64,000 nt of DNA from positions 186,001 through 250,000 of the forward strand of contig NZ_JAGKSP010000006.1 of NCBI RefSeq assembly GCF_017942085.1. Reading direction: 5' to 3'. Below are positions 26,865-35,928 of this stretch, in pieces. Positions within the stretch are counted from its first letter, which is position 1. Each line of letters begins with the position of its first letter. This stretch comes from Paenibacillus lignilyticus. Lineage in GTDB: Bacteria; Bacillota; Bacilli; Paenibacillales; Paenibacillaceae. A program made the translations under genes and the position numbers. The notes below the pieces were generated by a model. That model saw only the letters and a program-made list of their open reading frames with translations. It was not told the DNA's origin and searched no databases.

Positions 26865-27686
26865 TTGCAAAGAATTGAAGTGTTGTTGGCTGATGACAAT
26901 CGGGAATTTACAAATTTGTTGTCCGAGTATATTTCTGAACAAAACGATATGGTCGTTACCGGTGTCGCCTATAACGGCGAGGAAGTGCTTCGCTTATTGG
27001 AAGAAACGCGGGAAGTGCCAGACGTTCTGATTTTGGATATTATTATGCCGCATCTTGATGGACTCGGCGTATTGGAACGGCTTCGTGAAATGAATTTGCC
27101 ACAAATGCCGAAAATCATCATGCTGACTGCATTTGGACAAGAGAATATTACTCAAAAGGCTGTACAGCTGGGCGCATCGTACTACATATTGAAGCCATTT
27201 GACATGGAAATACTCGCGAACCGCATTCGTCAGCTGGTTGGTAATCCGACCGTGATTTCATCATCCTATTCTTCGTCATCATCTTCTTCATCCATTTCGA
27301 ATAAATCCAATGTAGTACCGATTGCAAAAGGTAAAAACTTGGACGCAAACATTACGAGCATCATTCATGAAATCGGTGTGCCTGCTCACATTAAAGGGTA
27401 TCAATATTTGCGTGAAGCCATTACGATGGTGTACAACAATATTGAAATCCTTGGCGCGATTACAAAAACGCTTTATCCTGCGATTGCCGAGAAGTTCAAG
27501 ACGACGCCTTCGCGTGTTGAACGTGCTATCCGTCATGCGATTGAAGTGGCATGGACGCGCGGCAATATTGACAGCATCAGTCATTTGTTCGGCTATACAA
27601 TCAATATCAGTAAATCAAAGCCGACAAACAGCGAGTTTATCGCAATGGTAGCCGACAAGCTGCGGATCGAGCATAAGGTTTCCTGA
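26865..27686 (+). CDS. spo0A: Sporulation master regulator Spo0A
   Basis: A 273-residue response regulator. The receiver domain (1-120) has the acidic pair Asp10-Asp11, phospho-acceptor Asp58 in [12 protein letters not shown] and the Lys switch region LTAFG...KPF. The effector domain (about 160-273) carries the DNA-recognition helix [21 protein letters not shown]. The start is TTG behind AAGGAGGA. Odd: the linker (about 131-146) is an almost pure serine tract. Family position after spoIVB is conserved. Confidence 0.98.
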   Translation: MQRIEVLLADDNREFTNLLSEYISEQNDMVVTGVAYNGEEVLRLLEETREVPDVLILDIIMPHLDGLGVLERLREMNLPQMPKIIMLTAFGQENITQKAVQLGASYYILKPFDMEILANRIRQLVGNPTVISSSYSSSSSSSSISNKSNVVPIAKGKNLDANITSIIHEIGVPAHIKGYQYLREAITMVYNNIEILGAITKTLYPAIAEKFKTTPSRVERAIRHAIEVAWTRGNIDSISHLFGYTINISKSKPTNSEFIAMVADKLRIEHKVS

Positions 27687-27729
27687 GAGCACCCGAAATG
27701 ATGGTAGTGATTATGAATACATGATAAGC

Positions 27730-27764
27730 GCCACTTTCGTGCAAGCTGCGAATGTGGCTTTTTT
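27730..27764 (+). terminator. Terminator after spo0A
   Basis: GCCACTTTCG and CGAATGTGGC pair with one mismatch around a nine-base loop, followed by six T. Confidence 0.88.
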
Positions 27765-27813
27765 CTTGATTAGCGTTTAAACATGTCAGAGAAGTACATT
27801 CAGGAGGATTGTT

Positions 27814-29001
27814 TTGTCACCTATAGAATTAACTGCTGCTCCTTCGCGGAAGCGTCTTTTTATTTTACTTTCAGTCACACTTGTCTCAGGTTTCAATCAA
27901 GGATTGATTTTGCCGCTGTTGTCCATCTTGCTGGATCGGCAAGGGGTATCATCGGATGTAAACGGGATAAATTCGATGGCCTTATACATCGGTACGTTCA
28001 GTACAATGTTCTTTATCGAGAAACCGATCCGCAGCATGGGGTATAAGAAAGGCATTATTATTGGTATTATTCTCGCAGCACTAGGCACGTTGTTGTTTCC
28101 TTTTCTCACTTCGATATGGGTATGGTTCGTTCTTCGCATAATCGTTGGTGTCGGTGACAGTGCCCTTCATTATTGCACGCAGCTGTGGATCGTAAGCAGC
28201 AGTCCTGCAGAGAGCCGAGGCCGTTATATTTCACTTTATGGGATGGCTTATGGAATCGGGTTTAGCTTAGGACCGACCGGTATTAATTTATTGTCTATTG
28301 GGGACTGGGTTCCTTTCTGTTTAAATACGGTCTTATTCGTCGCCATTCTGCTGTTCGTCAGAACGCTGCATCCGGAATATCCGGAGCATTCGGCAAAGCT
28401 TGCCAGTTCATCTTCGAACCGATACGCTAGAGTATATCGCATCGCCTGGTTTGCGCTGCTGCCCGCAATTCTCTACGGGTTGATGGAAGCGACGATGAAC
28501 AGTAATTTTCCGCTCTACGGACTGCGCATCCATCTAAGTCAGGCATCCATCTCGCTGCTGCTCCCGGCTCTGGGCGTGGGCAGCTTGCTGCTCATGTTCC
28601 CGCTCGGTATGCTTAGTGACCGGATCGGCAGGAAGCCTGTGCTGATGGGATGTGCAGGAATCGCCGGTTTGATGTTTCTGGCCGTTCCGTTGGCAGGAGA
28701 TAATGTGCTCGTATTATTCATTTTGCTTGCGATGATTGGTGGATTTATCGGCTCATTCTTCTCGTTAGGTCTTGCTTACGCGGCGGACTTGCTGCCTCGT
28801 GAATTGCTGCCATCCGCGAATGTAACGGCATCCATTCATTTCAGCATCGGCAGCTTGCTCGGTCCCGGCATTAGCGGTTTCGGCATACAATATGTATCAA
28901 CGAATAGTATGTTTATCATGCTCGGCAGCGCATTTACGCTGTTTGCGCTTATAGGACTCTTTACACGCGAAGCGCGGCATCAGAAACTGCAATCCCATTG
29001 A
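27814..29001 (+). CDS. MFS transporter
   Basis: A 395-residue transporter with about twelve membrane segments. The typical loop-8/9 motif GMLSDRIGRKPVLMG and the N-terminal half with RIIVGVGDSALHYCTQLWIVSS place it in the major facilitator superfamily. The start is TTG behind AGGAGGAT; no other start has a site. Substrate cannot be predicted; drug or metabolite efflux is possible. It lies alone between spo0A and the ECF sigma gene. Confidence 0.85.
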   Translation: MSPIELTAAPSRKRLFILLSVTLVSGFNQGLILPLLSILLDRQGVSSDVNGINSMALYIGTFSTMFFIEKPIRSMGYKKGIIIGIILAALGTLLFPFLTSIWVWFVLRIIVGVGDSALHYCTQLWIVSSSPAESRGRYISLYGMAYGIGFSLGPTGINLLSIGDWVPFCLNTVLFVAILLFVRTLHPEYPEHSAKLASSSSNRYARVYRIAWFALLPAILYGLMEATMNSNFPLYGLRIHLSQASISLLLPALGVGSLLLMFPLGMLSDRIGRKPVLMGCAGIAGLMFLAVPLAGDNVLVLFILLAMIGGFIGSFFSLGLAYAADLLPRELLPSANVTASIHFSIGSLLGPGISGFGIQYVSTNSMFIMLGSAFTLFALIGLFTREARHQKLQSH

Positions 29002-29082
29002 TAATTTTTCAACTCAGCCGTATCCTTTCGATCCCTTCATTCGTTTACGATATGAATCTACGCTGACAGATGAGGAGGTGCC

Positions 29083-29763
29083 ATGATGACAATACAACCA
29101 ACGGTTGATGAAATGCGGATTACCCTCTATCGCTACTGCCTTTCGCTTACTCGCTCCACATGGGATGCAGAGGATCTGGTTCAGGAAACTTGTTTGCGGG
29201 CGCTGCCGGTCATGAACGGCGCGCTTGTACATCCTAATCCGACTGCTTACTTGCTGCGTATCGCCAAGAACATCTCGGTCGATCAAGCACGGCGTATGAA
29301 ACGAGCCAGACGCGTGCTGGAGAGGCAAGAAGCGGTGCTGGACCGTTTGTTCGGTGAATCGAATGAGCTTGAATATGCGCTTCGACTGTTGATTTATCAT
29401 TTATCGCCGCTGCAGCGAACAGTCTTTCTGCTCAAAGAGGTGTTCGGCTATAAAGGCCACGATGTAGCTGCTAAGCTTAAGATGTCTGAAGGAGCTGTGA
29501 AAGCGGCGCTTCATAGAGCAAGAGCGGCTATTGCAAAGCTCAAACAGCAATCGGATCTTGCGCAAATCTCGAAGCTGGCGGAGCGCAAAGTGGAAGATAG
29601 TCAGCTTTATGCTTATGTTCATGCCGTTCGCGCAGGCGACGCTCAGGCGTTAGTCGTACTTGCTAACGTGCAGGAGCAGCTTATGGATCCGGTACAGGCA
29701 ATTGGTAAGCTTCATGCGTCACAAGGCAACCGCTCATCCGTCAGCATGATGTATGCAGCCTAA
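29083..29763 (+). CDS. ECF-type RNA polymerase sigma factor with C-terminal extension
   Basis: A 226-residue protein. Region 2 is visible in LYRYCLSLTRSTWDAEDLVQETCLRAL and region 4 in LSPLQRTVFLLKEVFGYKGHDVAAKLKMSEGAVKAALHRARAAI. Residues about 165-226 are an extra segment (LYAYVHAVRAGDAQALVVLANV) that resembles only the first helices of a SnoaL-like domain seen fused to some ECF factors. No anti-sigma gene is adjacent. The start follows GAGGAGGTG. ClpP follows 27 bases later. Confidence 0.85.
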   Translation: MMTIQPTVDEMRITLYRYCLSLTRSTWDAEDLVQETCLRALPVMNGALVHPNPTAYLLRIAKNISVDQARRMKRARRVLERQEAVLDRLFGESNELEYALRLLIYHLSPLQRTVFLLKEVFGYKGHDVAAKLKMSEGAVKAALHRARAAIAKLKQQSDLAQISKLAERKVEDSQLYAYVHAVRAGDAQALVVLANVQEQLMDPVQAIGKLHASQGNRSSVSMMYAA

Positions 29764-29790
29764 CGGCAGCGAATGAGGAGGTTTCCGTCT

Positions 29791-30363
29791 ATGAGTTTAG
29801 TGCCCTATATTGTGGAATCGACGAATCGGGGAGAGCGCAGCTACGATATTTATTCAAGGCTGCTCAAAGACCGTATCGTCATGGTAAGCGGTGAAATTGA
29901 AGATCAAATGGCCAATGCGGTCGTTGCTCAACTGCTCTTCCTCGCTGCAGATGATCCCGATAAAGACATTCAGCTGTATATAAACAGCCCAGGCGGCTCG
30001 GTAACGGCGGGTTTCTCGATTTTCGATACGATGCAGTTTATTAAACCGGAGGTTTCGACGATTTGTACAGGTTTTGCGGCGAGTTTCGGCGCAATTCTGT
30101 TAGCTGGCGGAGCCAAAGGAAAACGATACGTTCTTCCGCACAGTGAAGTGATGATTCATCAGCCGCTTGGCGGTGCAAGAGGGCAGGCTTCGGATATTCA
30201 GATTCATGCCAGCTGGATCTTGAAGACGCGTGAGAAAATCAATGCCTTGCTTGCGCTGCATACGGGGCAGTCGAAGGATCAGATCGAACGAGATTCGGAC
30301 AGAGATCGCTTTATGAGTGCCGAAGAAGCGGTGGCTTACGGGATTGTGGATAAGATTCTATAA
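29791..30363 (+). CDS. clpP: ClpP-family serine protease
   Basis: A 190-residue cytosolic peptidase subunit. The catalytic triad is complete: Ser98 in [14 protein letters not shown], His123 in MIHQPLGG and Asp172 in RDSDRDRFM. Canonical ClpP has GMAASMGA; the variation and the location outside the usual clpP region suggest a paralogue. The start at 29791 follows GAGGAGG. It is co-directional with the ECF sigma gene. The symbol follows the family, not proof that it is the main ClpP. Confidence 0.88.
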   Translation: MSLVPYIVESTNRGERSYDIYSRLLKDRIVMVSGEIEDQMANAVVAQLLFLAADDPDKDIQLYINSPGGSVTAGFSIFDTMQFIKPEVSTICTGFAASFGAILLAGGAKGKRYVLPHSEVMIHQPLGGARGQASDIQIHASWILKTREKINALLALHTGQSKDQIERDSDRDRFMSAEEAVAYGIVDKIL

Positions 30364-30368
30364 ACACA

Positions 30369-30408
30369 AAAGGGCGAGCATCTCCATCAGCGGAGTGCTC
30401 GCCTTTTT
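30369..30408. terminator. Terminator after clpP
   Basis: AGGGCGAGCA and TGCTCGCCTT form a strong stem, preceded by A and followed by five T, between clpP and the converging DUF2627 gene; it can act on both strands. Confidence 0.88.
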
Positions 30409-30435
30409 ACGTTGTCTTCCAGCTATTTTCAACAA

Positions 30436-30729
30436 TTAAACGCCCGGCCGAGGCGGACGAGGCCGCTTCTCACGAAAGCGGGAGGAAACATAATTGCGTT
30501 TGCGGTCGCGGAAGAAGGTCCATCCTCCGATAAAACCGACGCCAAGCAGGAACAGCACCATGCCAAGAATAAAGGTCCACCATTCGAAATTATGGACAGC
30601 GGCATCATTGCCGAAGGATGAGAAATAATGAAAGATTGCATCCTTCATGAGAAGAAATCCATAGGTTGCGGCAATTCCCGGAATAACGAGCAGCAAAACG
30701 GCAATAAAACGAATAGTAACTTGCTTCAT
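30436..30729 (-). CDS. yqzF: DUF2627 family membrane protein (YqzF type)
   Basis: A 97-residue protein with two membrane segments (about 7-27 and 48-70) and a basic tail rich in Arg and Pro. It fits DUF2627; B. subtilis YqzF is likewise encoded beside the bkd genes. AGGAGG lies upstream of its start on the minus strand. Function is unknown. Confidence 0.82.
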   Translation of the reverse strand: MKQVTIRFIAVLLLVIPGIAATYGFLLMKDAIFHYFSSFGNDAAVHNFEWWTFILGMVLFLLGVGFIGGWTFFRDRKRNYVSSRFREKRPRPPRPGV

Positions 30730-30890
30730 GCGAATAAATCCTCCTGTACAGAAACAACGACAATAATGCTTTAATCATACCTTTTTCAGCGAAGGCTGTC
30801 CATTTCATCGCTTGTGGCAGTTTCAAGGAGCTTTGAAAAAAGGTACAATAGACATGAAACGGCTTTACGATCTGGAGAGGAGCAACAAGA

Positions 30891-32318
30891 ATGACGATTC
30901 AATGCGATTTGGCCATCATCGGCGGAGGCATTGCAGGATATACAGCTGCGATCAAAGCGGCACAAGCAGGGAAGAAAGTGATCGTGGTGGAAAGAGAGAA
31001 GCTTGGCGGAACTTGCTTACATAAAGGCTGTATACCGAGTAAAGCGCTGCTCCGCAGTGCAGAAGTATACGCCACGATGCGCAAGGCCGATACATATGGG
31101 ATTCATGTGGCTGAGGGAGCCATCTCGCTCGACTTTCCTAAAGTACAACGTCGCAAAGAGAATACGGTTGAGGGTCTGTACAAAGGGCTCCAGTACTTGA
31201 TGCGTAAGCATAACATCACGGTCATGCAGGGCAGCGGCAGAGTAATCGGGCCTTCCATCTTCTCGCCGAAGAGCGGAAGTGTAGCGGTCGAGCTCCCGGA
31301 TGGCGAAATGGAAACCATCGTTCCAACGAATCTGATCATTGCAACGGGATCGCGTCCGCGTTCGCTGCCGGGTCTGGAACCGAAACAAGGCGAAATCATG
31401 TCAAGCGATGAAGCGCTGACGATGGACGAGCTTCCGGAATCCATCTTGATCGTTGGCGGGGGCGTTATCGGCGTAGAGTGGGCATCGATGCTCATCGACT
31501 TCGGAGTAGAGGTGACCTTGATTGAAGCGGCATCGCGACTGCTGCCTGGTGAAGATGCGGAAGCATCTGCCGAGCTTGCGAAGCAATTACGCCGCAGAGG
31601 CGTACGGATATTGACAGGTATTCAATTGAAGCTAGATACGTATACCTATAATGACGGACAAGCCTCCATTACAGCAGATACGGCAGATGGCCCGGTGATC
31701 TTGAACGCGGAGCGGCTCCTTGTTTCTGTTGGCCGCCAAGCGAACGTCGAGGAGATCGGTCTCGAGAACACAGACGTTCGCGTGGAGAAAGGTGTTATCC
31801 GCGTCAATGGATATTTTCAAACGAATGAGCCTCATATTTATGCGATTGGCGATGTGAACGGCGGCTTGCAGCTGGCACATGCGGCAGCCCATGAAGGAAT
31901 TGTTGCCGTAGACCATATGCTTGGCGGTAAAGAACAGGCGCCCGATCACTCGCGAGTGCCTAGAGCGATCTATTCCAAGCCGGAGCTGGCTTCCATCGGA
32001 CTGACGGAAGACGAAGCTCGCAAACAAGGGCATGATATCAAAGTCGGCAAAGTCCCTTTCCAAGCGATTGGCAAGGCGCATGTGCTTGGAGAAACGGATG
32101 GTTTCGCGAAAGTCATTGCGGATGCGAAAACGAATGATGTGCTTGGCGTTCATCTGATCGGTCCTCATGCAACGGATTTGTTGTCCGAAGCGTCGCTCGC
32201 TATGCTGCTGAATGCGACCCCATGGGAAGTGGGACAAGTCATTCACCCGCATCCAACGCTCTCTGAAGTGCTGGGCGAAGCAATGCTGGCAGTTCATGGT
32301 AATTCATTGGCATTTTAG
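30891..32318 (+). CDS. lpdA: Dihydrolipoyl dehydrogenase (E3)
   Basis: A 475-residue FAD enzyme reoxidising dihydrolipoamide of the branched-chain complex encoded next. The FAD-binding IIGGGIAGYTAAIKAAQ, redox pair in GGTCLHKGCIPSK, NAD loop IVGGGVIGVEWASML and the C-terminal HPHPTLSE are present. It starts the bkd set, with E1 and E2 genes following after a 145-base gap. A possible promoter TTTCAA-17-TACAAT lies at 30821-30849. Confidence 0.95.
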   Translation: MTIQCDLAIIGGGIAGYTAAIKAAQAGKKVIVVEREKLGGTCLHKGCIPSKALLRSAEVYATMRKADTYGIHVAEGAISLDFPKVQRRKENTVEGLYKGLQYLMRKHNITVMQGSGRVIGPSIFSPKSGSVAVELPDGEMETIVPTNLIIATGSRPRSLPGLEPKQGEIMSSDEALTMDELPESILIVGGGVIGVEWASMLIDFGVEVTLIEAASRLLPGEDAEASAELAKQLRRRGVRILTGIQLKLDTYTYNDGQASITADTADGPVILNAERLLVSVGRQANVEEIGLENTDVRVEKGVIRVNGYFQTNEPHIYAIGDVNGGLQLAHAAAHEGIVAVDHMLGGKEQAPDHSRVPRAIYSKPELASIGLTEDEARKQGHDIKVGKVPFQAIGKAHVLGETDGFAKVIADAKTNDVLGVHLIGPHATDLLSEASLAMLLNATPWEVGQVIHPHPTLSEVLGEAMLAVHGNSLAF

Positions 32319-32376
32319 GTCGTTGCTGCATCTTTATATAGTAAGCAACAACACCTTCACAGCAGTGGACGGAGCA

Positions 32377-32438
32377 TTTCTTTTTCGGTAAAAGTCGGTT
32401 ATAATGGGTATAGGCAAGTCTTAGTACCTGGTTATAAT
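32377..32438 (+). promoter_or_regulatory. Two TATAAT elements before bkdAA
   Basis: TATAAT occurs at 32400-32405 and again at 32433-32438, each in the longer shared GGTTATAAT. The first has TTTCTT 17 bases upstream. They probably give the E1/E2 genes their own promoter besides read-through from lpdA. Confidence 0.5.
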
Positions 32439-32463
32439 AGCAGCTAAAAGGAGGGCATCCCTC

Positions 32464-33498
32464 ATGACACAATCCGAATCTGCCGTGCAGCAAACCAAAC
32501 ATGCTGCGCTTGGGCTAACGGACGATCAAGCCATTGAAATGTACACGTTAATGACAACCGCTCGTCGGTATGATGAGCGCTGTCTGCTGCTTCAACGGGC
32601 AGGCAAAATCAAGTTCCACGTATCCGGTATCGGTCAAGAGGCCGCACAGGTTGGTGCAGCTTTCGCGCTCGATCGGAATCAAGATTATTATTTGCCTTAT
32701 TATCGCGACTACGCATTTGTGCTTGCAGTAGGTATGACATTGCGCGAGCTCATGCTTTCCCTATTCTCCAAAGCGGCTGACCCGAACAGCGGCGGTCGCC
32801 AAATGCCGGGACACTTCGGTGCGAAGCGTCTTCGTATTGTAACGGGCTCCAGCCCTGTTACAACGCAAGTGCCCCATGCAGTCGGTTTTGCACTGGCTGC
32901 CAAGATGAAGAAGAAGAATTTCGTATCCTTTGTTACCTTCGGCGACGGCTCCAGCAATCAAGGAGATTTCCACGAAGGTGCCAACTTTGCCGGAGTGCAT
33001 AAACTGCCGGTTATTTTCATGTGCGAAAACAATCAATATGCAATTTCGGTACCGATTCATAAGCAAATCGGCGGTAAAATCGCTGATCGTGCCATTGGAT
33101 ACGGTTTCCCTGGCTATAGCGTAGATGGCAACGACCCGCTTGAAGTGTACCGCGTCGTCAAAGAAGCGCGCGAGCGCGCAGCAAACGGCGAGGGACCGAC
33201 ATTGGTTGAGGCAGTGATGTACCGCTTATCGCCGCATTCCACATCGGATGAGGACCTAGCTTACAGGACGAAGGAAGAAGTCGATTCGCATCGCGACAAA
33301 GACGGCTTGCCGAAGTTCAAGCAGTATCTGATTGACAGCGGAATTTGGGATGAAGAGCGCGACGCGGCCTTGATGCAGCAGATTAAAGCGGCTCTGGATG
33401 ATGCGACCTCCTTCGGAGATCAAGCAGCATTCCCGGAACCTGAAGATATATTGAAACATGTTTACGCCGATGATCATCATGGCGAAGGGGGACGCTAA
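32464..33498 (+). CDS. bkdAA: Branched-chain 2-oxoacid dehydrogenase E1 alpha
   Basis: A 344-residue thiamine diphosphate subunit. The diphosphate-binding stretch GDGSSNQGDFHEGANFAGVHKLPVIFMCENNQYAIS is typical, as is YRDYAFVLAVGM. It decarboxylates 2-oxo acids derived from Leu, Ile and Val, providing primers for branched-chain fatty acids. The start follows AAAGGAGGG. bkdAB follows one base after the stop. Confidence 0.95.
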   Translation: MTQSESAVQQTKHAALGLTDDQAIEMYTLMTTARRYDERCLLLQRAGKIKFHVSGIGQEAAQVGAAFALDRNQDYYLPYYRDYAFVLAVGMTLRELMLSLFSKAADPNSGGRQMPGHFGAKRLRIVTGSSPVTTQVPHAVGFALAAKMKKKNFVSFVTFGDGSSNQGDFHEGANFAGVHKLPVIFMCENNQYAISVPIHKQIGGKIADRAIGYGFPGYSVDGNDPLEVYRVVKEARERAANGEGPTLVEAVMYRLSPHSTSDEDLAYRTKEEVDSHRDKDGLPKFKQYLIDSGIWDEERDAALMQQIKAALDDATSFGDQAAFPEPEDILKHVYADDHHGEGGR

Positions 33499-33499
33499 C

Positions 33500-34483
33500 A
33501 TGCCGAAAATGGACTATATCGATGCGATCCGCTTGGCCATGAAAGAGGAAATGGAACGCGATGAAGATGTTTTCGTGCTCGGCGAGGACGTAGGACATAA
33601 AGGCGGCGTGTTTACGACGACGAAAGGGCTTATCGGCCAGTTTGGCGAAGAGCGCGTGCTGGATACGCCGTTGGCGGAGTCTGCCATCGTCGGCGCTGCC
33701 ATCGGTGCGGCGATGTACGGCATGAAGCCTATCGCCGAAATGCAATATTCAGACTTCATGTTCCCGGCTACGAATCAAATTATTAGCGAAGCGGCCAAGA
33801 TCCGTTATCGCTCCAATAATGACTGGACATGCCCGCTTGTTATCCGTGCGCCGATCGGCGGCGGTATCTTCGGCGGATTGTACCATTCGCAATGTCCGGA
33901 ATCGGTCTTCTTCGGGACACCGGGTCTTAAAATCGTAGCGCCTTACACGGCTTACGATGCGAAAGGGCTTCTGAAAGCAGCCGTTCGCGATCCGGACCCG
34001 GTTATTTATTTTGAAAACAAGAAATGCTACAAGCTTGTAACCGGCGATGTTCCAGAAGGCGATTACATCGTTCCGATCGGAGAGTCCAATGTCCTTCGCG
34101 AAGGCGACGACATTACGGTTATCAGCTACAGTCTGCCGCTTCACTTCGTGCTCGAAGCAGCGGAGGAACTTGCAGAAGAAGGCGTTTCTACCCATGTGCT
34201 CGACTTGCGTACACTTCAGCCGCTGGACAAAGAAGGCGTTCTGGAAGCTGCCCGCCGTACCGGAAAAGTGCTCATCATTCATGAAGACAACAAATTCGGA
34301 GGCATTGGTGCAGAAGTATCGGCTATTATAGCAGAAGAGATGCTGTATGAGCTGGATGCTCCGATTATGCGACTATGTGGTCCGGACGTTCCGGCAATGC
34401 CGATTAATCCACCGGGCGAGAAATTCTTTATGCTGAATAAAGATAAAGTGAAAGAAGCGATGAAGAAGCTGGCATTATTCTAA
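33500..34483 (+). CDS. bkdAB: Branched-chain 2-oxoacid dehydrogenase E1 beta
   Basis: A 327-residue E1 beta subunit with the family pattern GEDVGHKGGVFTTTKGL, DTPLAESAIVGAAIGAAMYG and RAPIGGGIFGGLYHSQ. The ATG at 33500 follows GAAGGGGGA; an earlier in-frame reading overlaps bkdAA without a site. It completes the E1 heterotetramer. Confidence 0.95.
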   Translation: MPKMDYIDAIRLAMKEEMERDEDVFVLGEDVGHKGGVFTTTKGLIGQFGEERVLDTPLAESAIVGAAIGAAMYGMKPIAEMQYSDFMFPATNQIISEAAKIRYRSNNDWTCPLVIRAPIGGGIFGGLYHSQCPESVFFGTPGLKIVAPYTAYDAKGLLKAAVRDPDPVIYFENKKCYKLVTGDVPEGDYIVPIGESNVLREGDDITVISYSLPLHFVLEAAEELAEEGVSTHVLDLRTLQPLDKEGVLEAARRTGKVLIIHEDNKFGGIGAEVSAIIAEEMLYELDAPIMRLCGPDVPAMPINPPGEKFFMLNKDKVKEAMKKLALF

Positions 34484-34522
34484 AATCGAAGTCGCTTCGC
34501 AAAACATTTAGGAGTGGTCGGA

Positions 34523-35911
34523 ATGAAGAAAGTGACGGAAGTCGTCATGCCACAACTCGCAGAATCGCTTGTCTCCGCAACGATTGATAAATGGCTCAAG
34601 CAGCCTGGCGATTCAATCGAGATGTATGAGCCGATCTGTGAAATTCTTACAGACAAAGTAAATGCAGAACTACCCGCGACCATTCAAGGGACGCTGATTC
34701 GAATATTAGTCGGTGCAGGTGAAACGGTACCTGTCGGTACGCCGCTTTGCCTCATCGAAATTGATGAAGAGGGAGCGGGTACTGCTGCGCCGAATGCTTC
34801 GCCTAACGCAGGCAGCGCAAGTACCCCGGCAGCTTCCGGTGCTCCTGCCCGAAACAATGATCGTGCAGCTGTTCGCGCGCAAGGTGCGGCAGCTGTAGCA
34901 GGCAGCGATGACTCTATGCGTCATCGCTACTCCCCTGCGGTTCAGTCGCTTGCAGCAGAACATAATGTGAACCTGTCTGCGATTGAAGGAACAGGTCTTG
35001 GAGGACGGATCACTCGCAAAGACGTGCTGGCGTATGTGGAATCCGGACGCGGAACAAGAACTGCCGGTACAGCAGCCGGGCATCTTGGCAGTGCGCAGCA
35101 AACGCAACAGTCGAATAAGAGCGGCGGGGAGCAGGTTCGATCCTCCGGCCTTCATTTATCGGAGACGCCTCGTATTCCCGGCGTTGAAGTGGAAGGGCAG
35201 CAAATGCCGGGCAGAAGCGAATATTTTATCGATGTTACCCCTGTTCGCAATGCGATCGCACGTAACATGCGCCAAAGCGTCACTGAAATTCCGCATGCAT
35301 GGATGATGATGGAAGTGGATGTGACGAACCTCGTCTCGTTGCGCAACAAGCTGAAAGATGATTTCAAGAAGCGTGAAGGCGTCAACCTTACTTATCTCGC
35401 ATTCTGGGTGAAAGCCGTCGTAAATGCGATCAAGGATTTCCCGATCATGAACTCGGTATGGGCCGTCGACAAAATCATCGTGAAGCGCGATATTCATATC
35501 GGTCTTGCGGTGGGTACGGAGGATGCGGTTAAAGTACCGGTCATTAAGAATGCCGATCAGAAAAATATTGCCGGCCTCGCAAGGGAAATTGAGGATCTGG
35601 CTCGCAAAACCCGCGAAGGCAAGCTGACGCTGGCCGATATGGAAGGCGGAACGTTCACCGTCAATAATACGGGCTCGTTCGGTTCGATCCTGTCCTACCC
35701 AATCATCAACTACCCGCAAGCGGCGATCGTCACTTGTGAATCCATCGTGAAGCGTCCTGTCGTCATTAACGATATGATCGCAGTTCGTTCGATGGCCAAT
35801 ATTTGTTTGTCGCTGGATCATCGGATCCTGGATGGCGTCATTTGCGGCCGTTTCTTGCAGCGGGTGAAAGAAAATTTGGAAAGCTTCAATCTGGATACGA
35901 AGCTGTATTGA
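34523..35911 (+). CDS. bkdB: Branched-chain 2-oxoacid dehydrogenase E2 (acyltransferase)
   Basis: A 462-residue core subunit with three domains: lipoyl (about 1-80, lipoyl Lys in EILTDKVNAEL), E1/E3-binding (about 135-172, RYSPAVQSLAAEHNV) and catalytic (from about 240, with DHRILDG near the end). Linkers are rich in Ala, Gly, Ser. The ATG at 34523 follows AGGAG. lipB, which supplies octanoyl groups for lipoylation, follows 17 bases later. Confidence 0.95.
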   Translation: MKKVTEVVMPQLAESLVSATIDKWLKQPGDSIEMYEPICEILTDKVNAELPATIQGTLIRILVGAGETVPVGTPLCLIEIDEEGAGTAAPNASPNAGSASTPAASGAPARNNDRAAVRAQGAAAVAGSDDSMRHRYSPAVQSLAAEHNVNLSAIEGTGLGGRITRKDVLAYVESGRGTRTAGTAAGHLGSAQQTQQSNKSGGEQVRSSGLHLSETPRIPGVEVEGQQMPGRSEYFIDVTPVRNAIARNMRQSVTEIPHAWMMMEVDVTNLVSLRNKLKDDFKKREGVNLTYLAFWVKAVVNAIKDFPIMNSVWAVDKIIVKRDIHIGLAVGTEDAVKVPVIKNADQKNIAGLAREIEDLARKTREGKLTLADMEGGTFTVNNTGSFGSILSYPIINYPQAAIVTCESIVKRPVVINDMIAVRSMANICLSLDHRILDGVICGRFLQRVKENLESFNLDTKLY

Positions 35912-35928
35912 AACGGGGCTTACATGTT

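Noticed and set aside
27250..27300. Frameshift or assembly error in spo0A at the serine run
   Set aside because: The frame is open across the tract and both flanking domains are intact.
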